The position numbers were made by a program, and so were the translations under genes. The notes under the pieces are model-generated. The model did not search any database. It saw only the letters and a list, made by a program, of their open reading frames with translations, and was not told the origin of the DNA. DNA of 6,775 bases. Source: Anaerolineales bacterium. Lineage in GTDB: Bacteria > Chloroflexota > Anaerolineae > Anaerolineales > UBA4823. The number at the start of each line of letters is the position of its first letter. Within the stretch, counting starts at the first letter, position 1. Below are positions 1 to 5,787 of the stretch, piece by piece. Location of the stretch: positions 1-6,775 of the forward strand of contig JADYYC010000247.1 in assembly GCA_020853835.1 (NCBI GenBank), read 5' to 3'.

Positions 1-662
1 TCCCGGAACACCTCCACCTGGAGCGAGAAATCGAGCAGGTTGTGTCTGAGGCAGAAGGCCCGGAACGCCGCCGCGCAGGTCTGCACGTCGTCGTAGACGT
101 GCAGCTGCGCCGGCTCGCCGCTCCAGGCGCGCTTCAGGCGCGCCCCGATCTCGGCCGGGTCGTAACCGACCACGGCGGCTTTGTTGAGGTTGTCCAGCAC
201 CTGGCTGTAGAGGCGATTGCGATCCAGGCTGACCGAGTCAAAAAGGCGCTGCTCCTCGATGAGCGGGCGCGCCAGGTGGGCCATGTAATACTGGGCCGTC
301 TCGATGGTGAGGAAGACCGGAGGCTCGTCGGGCGAGGCGAAACCGGCACGCTCGGCCGCGAGGGGCCAGAACAGGTCCACCATGCGGCGCGCCAGCCCGC
401 CCAGCGTGAGCAAGGCGACCTGCCCGCCGGGCGCGGCCTGCGGGCTGCGCAGCGCCCGCTCGAAGGGGATCGCCAGGGTGCGCTGCGGGACGAAAACCAG
501 GATCGAATCGCCCGGAACGCCGCGCTCGAGCAGCCCTAGCATGTGCGCCACCGCGGCGGTAGTCTTGCCCGTCCCTGCCGGGCCTTCCAGCCAGGTACGG
601 CCCTCCATCTGGTCCAGGACGACTTGCTGGTCAGCCGTCAGGTTGTGCTCCATGGCATTCAT
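1..662 (-). CDS. UvrD/Rep-like superfamily I DNA helicase, N-terminal fragment (runs off the left edge)
   Basis: This is the first 220 codons of a gene reading leftward off the window, so only the ATP-binding start of the protein is visible. Residues 8-12 read LTADQ, a Q-motif-like element, and residues 27-34 read GPAGTGKT, a Walker A loop. A strand reading ILVFVPQRTLA follows, as expected for helicase motif Ia, and then LLTLGGLARRM in the position of motif Ib. These features fit domain 1A/1B of UvrD/Rep/AddA-type helicases, which unwind DNA using ATP in repair or recombination. The motifs that would separate a plain helicase from a helicase-nuclease (DExx box, motifs III-VI, C-terminal nuclease) lie outside the window. 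Two in-frame ATG codons, at 662 and 653, could be the start. No Shine-Dalgarno sequence precedes either, and an extended -10 element sits only 9 bases upstream of 662. The gene is separate from the azl pair behind it. The family call is fairly sure; the exact member is not known. Confidence 0.75.
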   Translation of the reverse strand, partial: MNAMEHNLTADQQVVLDQMEGRTWLEGPAGTGKTTAAVAHMLGLLERGVPGDSILVFVPQRTLAIPFERALRSPQAAPGGQVALLTLGGLARRMVDLFWPLAAERAGFASPDEPPVFLTIETAQYYMAHLARPLIEEQRLFDSVSLDRNRLYSQVLDNLNKAAVVGYDPAEIGARLKRAWSGEPAQLHVYDDVQTCAAAFRAFCLRHNLLDFSLQVEVFR

Positions 663-670
663 CACTTTAA

Positions 671-679
671 ATTATAGCA
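671..679 (-). promoter_or_regulatory. Extended -10 promoter element for the helicase gene
   Basis: On the minus strand the sequence reads TGCTATAAT: a perfect TATAAT hexamer (676-671) preceded by TGn, the extended -10 form. No good -35 box is found 16-18 bases upstream, which is tolerated for extended -10 promoters. Transcription would be expected to begin near 664-663, almost at the ATG at 662. The message would then be leaderless or nearly so, or translation would begin at 653 with a very short leader. The element lies in an AT-rich pocket inside otherwise GC-rich DNA. The promoter call is inferred from sequence only. Confidence 0.5.
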
Positions 680-709
680 CAAATGATCGAAATAAACCCG
701 CCCGACGAC

Positions 710-1024
710 TCAGAGCAGCCACTGGATCAGCCATAGCGCGAGCATCCCGACCGCGATCGTGAGCAGCGCGCTGCGCGTGCGCCAGGCCACCAGCGCCGCC
801 AGCAGCCCCGCCAGCAGGCGCGCGTTTTCATGCGAGACAAACAGCGCCCCGTCCCGCAGCAACAGTTCGGGAAAGATGATCGCGGTCAGCACCGCGGGCG
901 GGATGAAGCGCAGCGCCCGCCGCAGCCAGGGCGCCATGCGCTTGTGATCCACCAGCACGATAAACGAGAGCCGGATGGCATAGGTGATCAGACCCGAGAA
1001 CAGGAAAACCAGCCAGACGCTCAT
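710..1024 (-). CDS. azlD: AzlD-family branched-chain amino acid export subunit
   Basis: This 104-residue, very hydrophobic protein is the small subunit of the AzlCD-type (BrnFE/LIV-E) exporter. That exporter moves leucine, isoleucine, valine and related compounds out of the cell, and was first known from 4-azaleucine resistance. Four membrane segments can be drawn at about residues 3-24, 40-57, 68-84 and 87-103. Family-like features are TYAIR (14-18), RFIPPAVLTA (39-48) with a following P52, and a late AVGM (91-94). The length is normal for AzlD. The start at 1024 is supported by GGAGGGG at 1036-1030, five bases upstream, and by the ATGA overlap with the azlC stop, which implies translational coupling. 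An in-frame ATG at 1282 would give 190 residues, but the added part lies wholly inside azlC in another frame. AzlD proteins are short and weakly conserved; the neighbouring AzlC makes the call firm. The direction of transport is taken from family knowledge. Confidence 0.88.
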   Translation of the reverse strand: MSVWLVFLFSGLITYAIRLSFIVLVDHKRMAPWLRRALRFIPPAVLTAIIFPELLLRDGALFVSHENARLLAGLLAALVAWRTRSALLTIAVGMLALWLIQWLL

Positions 1025-1758
1025 TCCCGCCCCTCCACCCAGAGCCCCAGCCCGATCCCGGCCAGCATGGCGATCATTAATCCAAGTTTGTAGGGCAGGT
1101 TGAAGGCGAGCACCGCGATCAGCCCGGCCGCCAGGGCCGCCGCGACCGAGGCGCGATCCCTCAGGTTTGGCACGACCAGGGCGATAAAGGTCAGGGCGAG
1201 CGTAAAATCGAGCGACCAGGAGGTCGGCAGCACCGCCCCCAGAAAGATGCCGGCCGCCGTGCTGAGCTGCCAGGAGAGCCACAGCGAGAACCCGGCCCCG
1301 AACAGAAACCAGTAGCGGATGTCGTTCCCTGCCTCACCGGCGGGCGCCCCTCCCTGCCCGGCCCGGCTCTCGCTGTAGACCGGCTCGCTGTTCTGATAGT
1401 AGACCGCCGTCACCACGTAGGCTTCGTCGGTGAGCAGGTACGCCAGGAGCCATTTCCAGCCGCGCTTCAAGGGCTGGAGGTATGGCGCCATCGAGGCGCT
1501 GTAAAGCACGTGGCGCAGGTTGATGATCCCGACCGTGAGGATAATCACCAGCCCCGGCGTGTCGAGCCGGACGAGCTGGGTCATCACGATCTGCGCCGAA
1601 CCGGCGAACACGATCGCCGACATCGCCTGCGATTGGCCCGGCGTCAGGCCCGCGTCGAGCGCGAGCACCGCGTAGATCATCGCAAAAGGGATGACCCCCA
1701 CCAGGACGGGGAGCATCGCCCGAGCGCCTTTAAAAAACTCGGCCAGATGTTTTTCCAC
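1021..1758 (-). CDS. azlC: AzlC-family branched-chain amino acid exporter, large subunit
   Basis: This 245-residue membrane protein forms the exporter together with AzlD. Motifs typical of AzlC are visible: GVIPFAMIYA (21-30), IVFAGSAQ (49-56), NLRHVLYSAS (80-89) and LLTDEAY (108-114). Hydrophobic segments fall at about 14-34, 44-62, 68-88, 102-120, 149-178, 184-198, 203-220 and 224-241. A polar, Gly/Ala-rich loop at about 122-147 separates the TDEAY segment from the next helix and looks somewhat long. The start is a GTG at 1758. The frame stays open far upstream, but no closer ATG or TTG is available, and the conserved part begins just after this codon. The nearest ribosome-binding-like GGAG (1776-1773) is about 14 bases away, longer than usual, so the exact start is less certain than the product. 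The gene is transcribed away from the peptide transporter operon across a shared 156-base region. Substrate (Leu/Ile/Val, perhaps Met) is inferred from the family. Confidence 0.9.
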   Translation of the reverse strand: MEKHLAEFFKGARAMLPVLVGVIPFAMIYAVLALDAGLTPGQSQAMSAIVFAGSAQIVMTQLVRLDTPGLVIILTVGIINLRHVLYSASMAPYLQPLKRGWKWLLAYLLTDEAYVVTAVYYQNSEPVYSESRAGQGGAPAGEAGNDIRYWFLFGAGFSLWLSWQLSTAAGIFLGAVLPTSWSLDFTLALTFIALVVPNLRDRASVAAALAAGLIAVLAFNLPYKLGLMIAMLAGIGLGLWVEGRE

Positions 1759-1765
1759 TGTTTGC

Positions 1766-1793
1766 TTTACTTCTCCGGTTTTATATATATAAT
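1766..1793 (+). promoter_or_regulatory. Predicted sigma-70-type promoter for the ABC transporter operon
   Basis: A -35-like TTTACT (1766-1771, four of six matches to TTGACA) is followed after 16 bases by a perfect TATAAT (1788-1793). Transcription would begin near 1800, giving the binding-protein message an untranslated leader of about 115 bases that includes the hairpin at 1832-1851. The -35 lies just upstream of the azlC start codon on the other strand, so plus-strand initiation and azlC expression may interfere. This is a sequence match only; AT-rich DNA produces such matches easily. Confidence 0.45.
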
Positions 1794-1831
1794 AAAGGAT
1801 TAAGGAGGCAGGCGCGAGCGATATTATACAT

Positions 1832-1851
1832 CCAGACGCCGGTGTGTCTGG
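1832..1851 (+). promoter_or_regulatory. Palindrome/hairpin in the leader of the binding-protein gene
   Basis: Arms CCAGAC (1832-1837) and GTCTGG (1846-1851) are perfect inverted repeats. As RNA on the plus strand the stem extends by a G-U and a C-G pair to eight pairs closed by a CGGU tetraloop. It sits between the predicted transcription start and the ribosome-binding site, and no complete gene ends in front of it. A terminator role is therefore unlikely. An operator for a dimeric regulator or a message-stabilising leader hairpin are the simpler readings. Function is not shown by sequence alone. Confidence 0.4.
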
Positions 1852-1900
1852 CAGTTTCGTTTCCAAGAAAAACCCAATAAACCAACAATTTTTTACCTGC

Positions 1901-1907
1901 AAGGAGG
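1901..1907 (+). promoter_or_regulatory. Strong Shine-Dalgarno site of the binding-protein gene
   Basis: AAGGAGG lies seven bases before the ATG at 1915 and is close to the ideal anti-16S complement. It fixes the start codon and contrasts with the weak or absent sites before the two downstream genes at 4822 and 5788, in keeping with high output of the binding protein. Confidence 0.8.
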
Positions 1908-1914
1908 AGAACTG

Positions 1915-3684
1915 ATGTTTTCGAAAAGAATCGCCCAAACCTTTCTGTTCTTGTTTGTGATCCTCAGCCTGGCGCTGGCGGGCTGCGCCCCGGCGCCCCA
2001 ACCGACCACGGCCCCGGCTGCGCCCGAAGCCACCCAGCCGCCCGCCGCCCCGGCTACCGAACCGCCGGCTGCTCCGGCGACCGAGCCGCCCGCCGCTCCC
2101 GAAGCCACCGAACCCCCTGCCGAGCCGCCGGCAGAACGCCCCGTCCTGACCATGATCTTCACTCAGGAGTTTGACACCCTGAACCCCTACTACACGAACA
2201 TGTGGTTCTCGCAGATCACCCAGTCGTTCTGGAACTGCTGGGCCTGGACCTTCGACGAAGCCACCGCCCCGGTGCCGATCCTGGTAAGCGAGATGCCCAG
2301 CATCGATAACGGCGGCATCACCGAAGGCGGGCGCGTGCTCACCTTCAAGCTGCGCGACGACCTGGTCTGGTCCGATGGCACGCCCCTGACCGCCGATGAC
2401 TTCGTCTTCACCTATGAGATGGTGATCAACCCCGCCAACACGGTCGCTCAGGTCAGCCCGTACGACCTGGTCAAGAGCATCGAAGCCCCCGACCCGCAGA
2501 CCGTAGTAGTGACCTTCGAGGAGCCCTATGCCGCCTGGATCGGCACGTTCTGGCGCGGCCTGCTGCCCAAGCACATCCTGCAGCCGGTCTTTGACGCGGA
2601 CGGGACGATCGACAACGCCGGGTGGAACCGCAATCCCACCGTCGGCTGCGGCCCCTTCAATTTCTCGGAGTGGGAATCGGGCAGCTTTGCCCGCTTTGTC
2701 GCCAACGACAACTTCTGGCTCGGGAAAGCCAAAATAGGCGAGATCTTTGTGCGCTTCGTCCCCGATGACGCCTCGCAGATCGCCGCTCTAAAGGCGGGCG
2801 AAGGCGACGTGGGCACGTTCTTCGCCTACTCCGACGTGCCCGAGCTCGAGGCCGCCGGCGTCAACATCATCAAAAGCTTCTCGGGTTACAACGAAGGCTT
2901 CTATTTCTACCTCGACCCCGAAAAATCTCACCCGGCGCTGCGCGACGTGAACGTGCGCAAAGCGCTCGCTTACGCCACCAACCGCCAGAAACTGACCGAA
3001 GACCTGCTGCTGGGGCTGACCGTGCCCGCCGCCACCCTGTGGGACAACACCCCCTACGTCGATCCGTCCCTTCAGCCCTACCCCTACGACCCCGAAAAAG
3101 CCAAACAGCTCCTCGACGAGGCTGGCTGGATCGATTCCGACGGCGACGGCGTGCGCGACAAGGACGGCGTGGCGCTCGAATTGACCTATGGCACCACCAC
3201 GCGCGAGATCCGCCAGGACACCCAGGCCGTCTTCCAGCAGGAGCTTGCCGAAGTGGGGATCAAAACCGAGCTGCAAAACTTCGATTACGACATCTTCTTC
3301 TCCGGCTATGGAGAGGGCGGCCCGGCCGCGACCGGTCAGCTCGATATGTACGAGTACTCCAACGTGGTCACCGGCTATCCCGACCCCGACACCGCCGACT
3401 GGCTGTGCTCGGAGATCCCCTCCGACGATTCTCCGGCCGGCGTGAACTGGTCCGCCTACTGCGACGAGGAGCTCGACGCGCTGTTCCTGCTCCAGGCGAC
3501 CCAGGTGGACGACGCCGCCCGCCGGGCGACCTTCCACCAGATCAGCAAGATGATCTACGACAAGGTCTACTGGCTTGGCATCTGGCAGGACCCCGACCTG
3601 TTCGGAATTAGCGATAAGCTCGCCAACGTCCGCATCTCCGGCGTGATGCCGTTCTTCAACATCTTCGAGTGGGAATTCAAGTAA
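1915..3684 (+). CDS. Family 5 extracellular solute-binding lipoprotein of a peptide-type ABC importer
   Basis: This 589-residue protein captures substrate outside the cytoplasmic membrane and delivers it to the permeases encoded downstream. Residues 1-23 are a lipoprotein signal with a lipobox, LAGC, placing the lipidated cysteine at 24. An Ala/Pro/Thr/Glu linker (25-75) with tandem repeats tethers the folded domain. The rest matches the family 5 binding proteins (DppA/OppA/NikA type): VWSDGTPLTADDFVFTYE (151-168), a VRKALAYATNR element (348-357 region) and YDPEKAKQLLDEAGW (391-405) are characteristic. A DSDGDGVRDKDG loop (407-418) resembles a calcium-binding loop. Cys498 and Cys516 flank a segment that in relatives often forms a disulfide. 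Full length is normal for the family, and the start is fixed by AAGGAGG seven bases upstream. Dipeptides or oligopeptides are the default substrate guess, but the family also binds nickel, sugars and other ligands, and the sequence does not decide this. Confidence 0.93.
   Translation: MFSKRIAQTFLFLFVILSLALAGCAPAPQPTTAPAAPEATQPPAAPATEPPAAPATEPPAAPEATEPPAEPPAERPVLTMIFTQEFDTLNPYYTNMWFSQITQSFWNCWAWTFDEATAPVPILVSEMPSIDNGGITEGGRVLTFKLRDDLVWSDGTPLTADDFVFTYEMVINPANTVAQVSPYDLVKSIEAPDPQTVVVTFEEPYAAWIGTFWRGLLPKHILQPVFDADGTIDNAGWNRNPTVGCGPFNFSEWESGSFARFVANDNFWLGKAKIGEIFVRFVPDDASQIAALKAGEGDVGTFFAYSDVPELEAAGVNIIKSFSGYNEGFYFYLDPEKSHPALRDVNVRKALAYATNRQKLTEDLLLGLTVPAATLWDNTPYVDPSLQPYPYDPEKAKQLLDEAGWIDSDGDGVRDKDGVALELTYGTTTREIRQDTQAVFQQELAEVGIKTELQNFDYDIFFSGYGEGGPAATGQLDMYEYSNVVTGYPDPDTADWLCSEIPSDDSPAGVNWSAYCDEELDALFLLQATQVDDAARRATFHQISKMIYDKVYWLGIWQDPDLFGISDKLANVRISGVMPFFNIFEWEFK
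2038..2136 (+). repeat. In-frame tandem repeat encoding the Pro/Ala/Thr/Glu linker
   Basis: Codons 42-74 of the binding protein encode successive units PPAAPATE, PPAAPATE, PPAAPEATE and PPAEPPAE, a period of eight or nine residues. At the DNA level the units are similar but not identical, differing at synonymous positions. The repeat lies just after the lipidated cysteine and makes a flexible spacer between membrane and binding domain. Its copy number may vary between strains. Confidence 0.8.
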
Positions 3685-3739
3685 GACATCGTCTTGACAC
3701 GGCTGGAGGCCTGGCGCGGCTCGCCATAGGCCTCCAGCC
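3683..3739 (+). terminator. Intercistronic hairpins after the binding-protein gene (attenuator or mRNA-stabilising element)
   Basis: A perfect 12-base inverted repeat, GGCTGGAGGCCT (3701-3712) and AGGCCTCCAGCC (3728-3739), encloses an inner GGCG/CGCC stem (3713-3716 with 3722-3725) with a CGGCT loop and a two-base AT bulge. It is a very stable stem. A small hairpin, AAGAC-ATC-GTCTT (3683-3695), overlaps the stop codon just before it. The strong stem is followed only by CATCTTACC, not a run of T, so full intrinsic termination is doubtful. Its position between the binding protein and the first permease fits partial termination, or protection of the upstream message from 3' decay, giving more binding protein than permease. 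Confidence 0.7.
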
Positions 3740-3769
3740 CATCTTACCTGAACGCTCTGAGAGGCAGGT

Positions 3770-4804
3770 ATGACCCGATACATCATCCGGCGGCTGCTTC
3801 AGGCCATTCCCCTGCTGTTCATCATCAGCGTGGTGTTGTTTGTGATGATGCAGAACATGGGAGACCCGCTGGCAACCATGGGCGGACGCACCGTGACGCG
3901 CTCATCCGAGCGCGCCCGGCTCACCCGCCAGCTCGGGCTGGACAAGCCGATCTACGTCCAGTACCTGTACTGGCTCGTCGGCAACGACTGGACGAAGATA
4001 GACCTGGACGGCGACGGCGTCCCCGAATCTGCGGGTCGGCGCCAGGGCATCCTGCGCGGCGATTTCGGCACCTCGCTCGTCAACCGCGGCGTTCCGGTGG
4101 TCAAGGTGATCGGCGACCGCCTGGTAAACACGCTCCTGCTCATGCTCACCGCCGAGCTGGTGATCATCGTCGGCGCCCTGCTCATCGGCATCTACTCCGC
4201 CCTGCACCAGTACTCCGTCCTGGACAACGCCATCACCGCGGTCACCTTCTTTCTTTACTCCCTGCCGGTCTTCTTCTTCGCCCTGATCGTGATGTACATC
4301 TTTGCGGTCAACTTCAAGCGCTGGGGGCTGCCCTACCTGCCCACCGTGGGCATGTTCGATCCCCAGGTGGGCAAGACGCCCAGCCAGGTCGCCTGGCACA
4401 TGGTGCTGCCGGTCGCCACGCTCTCCTTTGGTTTTTTTGCGGCTTACAGCCGCTACATCCGCAGCGCCATGCTCGAAGCCCTGAACCAGGATTACGTGCG
4501 CACCGCCAAAGCAAAGGGCCTGCCGCGCCCGCAGATCGTCTACATCCACGCCTTGAAGAACGCCGCCCTGCCGATCGTGACCGTAGTCGCCCTCGACCTG
4601 CCGTTCCTGCTGGGCGGGGCGGTCGTGACCGAGCGCATCTTCGCCTGGCCCGGCACGGGGCGGCTCTTCCTGGATCATGTCTCGCGCGGCGACACGCCGG
4701 TCGTGATGGGCTTGCTCATGATGATCGCCGTGGCGGTCATCCTGTTCCAGATCATCGCCGACGTGCTTTACGCCTGGCTGGATCCGCGCATCCGCTACAA
4801 GTAG
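3770..4804 (+). CDS. DppB/OppB-type permease subunit of the peptide-family ABC importer
   Basis: This 344-residue integral membrane protein forms half of the transport channel. It opens with the family's N-terminal signature (RYIIRRLLQAIPLLF, 3-17) as the first membrane helix (9-29). A long outside loop carrying RGDFGTSL (96-103) follows, then five more helices at about 121-145, 153-182, 207-225, 266-286 and 311-335. The EAA-type cytoplasmic loop that docks on the ATPase lies at about 236-269, around DYVRTAKAKGL and HALKNAALP. It ends with the usual AWLDPRIRYK. The outside loop has an insertion of about 20 residues before RGDFG, holding DLDGDGVPE (78-86), a calcium-loop-like motif also present in the neighbouring binding protein. 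The start has a modest purine-rich site (GAGAGG, 3759-3764) five bases upstream. It follows the binding-protein gene after an 85-base hairpin-bearing gap and precedes the second permease by 17 bases. The substrate is not evident from the sequence. Confidence 0.93.
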   Translation: MTRYIIRRLLQAIPLLFIISVVLFVMMQNMGDPLATMGGRTVTRSSERARLTRQLGLDKPIYVQYLYWLVGNDWTKIDLDGDGVPESAGRRQGILRGDFGTSLVNRGVPVVKVIGDRLVNTLLLMLTAELVIIVGALLIGIYSALHQYSVLDNAITAVTFFLYSLPVFFFALIVMYIFAVNFKRWGLPYLPTVGMFDPQVGKTPSQVAWHMVLPVATLSFGFFAAYSRYIRSAMLEALNQDYVRTAKAKGLPRPQIVYIHALKNAALPIVTVVALDLPFLLGGAVVTERIFAWPGTGRLFLDHVSRGDTPVVMGLLMMIAVAVILFQIIADVLYAWLDPRIRYK

Positions 4805-4821
4805 AACGGGCCGGGTAAAAC

Positions 4822-5778
4822 ATGGAATCGACCATCAACCCAAGCAAAGGCATCGGCCTGCTAACGCCAGACGAGCTGGAAACCCCGCCGCTCTCTCTGG
4901 GAGAGCTCACCTGGCGGCGCTTCCGCCGTCACAAAATGGCGATCTTTGGCGGGGTGACGCTGATCCTGCTCATCCTGTACTCGTTTGGCGGGATGCTCTT
5001 CTTCACCGAAGCCGACGCCAACCGCACCGAAACCGGGGCGCGCCTGCAATCCCCCTCGCTCGCCCACCCGTTCGGGACCGACACCATCGGCCGCGACATC
5101 CTGGCGCGCACCATTTACGGTGGGCAGATTTCGATGCTGATCGGCATGACCGCCATGCTGGTCGAGGTGATCATGGGCGTCTTGATCGGCGCCGCGGCGG
5201 GCTTCTTTGGCGGGCGCCTCGACAGCCTCTTGATGCGCATCACCGAGGCGATCATCGTCATCCCGCAGATCTTCCTGCTGCTGGTGATGGCAAAGTTCTT
5301 TGGCGGCTCGCTGCCCAACATCCACGTGCTCGGGCGCACCCTGAGCGGGAGCGTGGTGGTGATCATCCTGATCATCGGGCTGACGAGCTGGCCCTACCTG
5401 GCGCGCATTGTGCGCGCCCAGTTCCTCTCTCTCAAGGAGAACGACTTCGTCCTGGCCGCCCGCGCCACCGGCACGCCCACGTTCGAGATCATCTTCCGCC
5501 ACATCCTGCCAAACAGCATGGCGCCCATCATCGTCGCCGCCACGCTCGGGGTCGCCAACGCCATCACCGCCGAAGCCTACATCAGCTTCCTGGGGCTGGG
5601 CGTGCGCCCGCCGACCGCCACCTGGGGCAACATGCTCGAAGGCGCTTACAACTACATCGAGAGCGCCTGGTGGCTGTGGTTCTTCCCCGGCATGCTGATC
5701 GCGCTGACCGTGCTGAGCATCAACTTCCTGGGCGACGGCCTGCGCGACGCCCTCGACCCGCGCAGCCGGTCGGCCTGA
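4822..5778 (+). CDS. DppC/OppC-type permease subunit of the peptide-family ABC importer
   Basis: This 318-residue membrane protein is the partner of the preceding permease. A cytoplasmic N-terminal stretch with WRRFRRHKMA (31-40) leads into the first helix (41-61), as in the OppC N-terminal domain. The signature HPFGTDTIGRDILAR (82-96) follows. Further helices lie at about 104-128, 142-160, 176-196, 232-252 and 285-304. The EAA loop that contacts the ATPase is at about 202-233, including NDFVLAARATG and RHILPNSMAP. AYISFLGLGVRPP (252-264) and NFLGDGLRDALDPR (301-314) are typical closing motifs. Length is normal. The gene starts 17 bases after the previous stop with no clear Shine-Dalgarno sequence, so translation is probably coupled within the operon. 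No sign of truncation or unusual composition. Confidence 0.94.
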   Translation: MESTINPSKGIGLLTPDELETPPLSLGELTWRRFRRHKMAIFGGVTLILLILYSFGGMLFFTEADANRTETGARLQSPSLAHPFGTDTIGRDILARTIYGGQISMLIGMTAMLVEVIMGVLIGAAAGFFGGRLDSLLMRITEAIIVIPQIFLLLVMAKFFGGSLPNIHVLGRTLSGSVVVIILIIGLTSWPYLARIVRAQFLSLKENDFVLAARATGTPTFEIIFRHILPNSMAPIIVAATLGVANAITAEAYISFLGLGVRPPTATWGNMLEGAYNYIESAWWLWFFPGMLIALTVLSINFLGDGLRDALDPRSRSA

Positions 5779-5787
5779 GCCAATCCG

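Larger units (their letters stand above)
1759..1914. promoter_or_regulatory. Divergent intergenic region between azlC and the binding-protein gene
   Basis: This 156-base non-coding stretch separates two outward-facing operons and is strikingly AT-rich compared with its GC-rich surroundings. Going rightward it holds the -35 and -10 of a plus-strand promoter, a (TA)n tract at 1782-1793 that is also AT-rich in the minus direction and could supply the -10 of azlC (TATAAA at 1785-1780 on the minus strand), an AAGGAGG at 1802-1808 with no start codon after it, a hairpin at 1832-1851, and an A/C-rich unstructured leader ending in a strong ribosome-binding site. A minus-strand TATAAT also sits at 1828-1823, without a convincing -35. 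Both operons are probably controlled from here. Confidence 0.6.

Noticed and set aside
42..762. Plus-strand open frames over the helicase fragment
   Set aside because: The minus strand encodes a Walker A and other helicase motifs in one open frame with a start at 662 or 653; the plus frames are compositionally odd and lack motifs.
1025..1282. Extended azlD start at the in-frame ATG at 1282
   Set aside because: The added 86 residues fall inside azlC and resemble no AzlD N-terminus. The start at 1024 has a good ribosome-binding site and a 4-base overlap.
1802..1808. AAGGAGG that could mark a small leader gene
   Set aside because: No ATG, GTG or TTG follows at a workable distance, so no leader peptide can be supported.
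1759..2574. Long minus-strand open frame running upstream of azlC across the start of the binding-protein gene
   Set aside because: It is Gly/Arg-rich low-complexity translation antisense to the Pro/Ala linker and binding domain. AzlC homology begins only after 1758, and the plus-strand gene has clear family motifs and a strong ribosome-binding site.
3694..3699. Perfect TTGACA -35 hexamer between the binding-protein and permease genes
   Set aside because: No -10-like sequence occurs 15-19 bases downstream; that position is GC-rich and lies within the hairpin.
2788..4678. Minus-strand open frames of 332 and 258 codons at 2788-3786 and 3902-4678
   Set aside because: They are antisense shadows of the binding protein and first permease, with Gly/Val/Asp-rich composition and no motifs.
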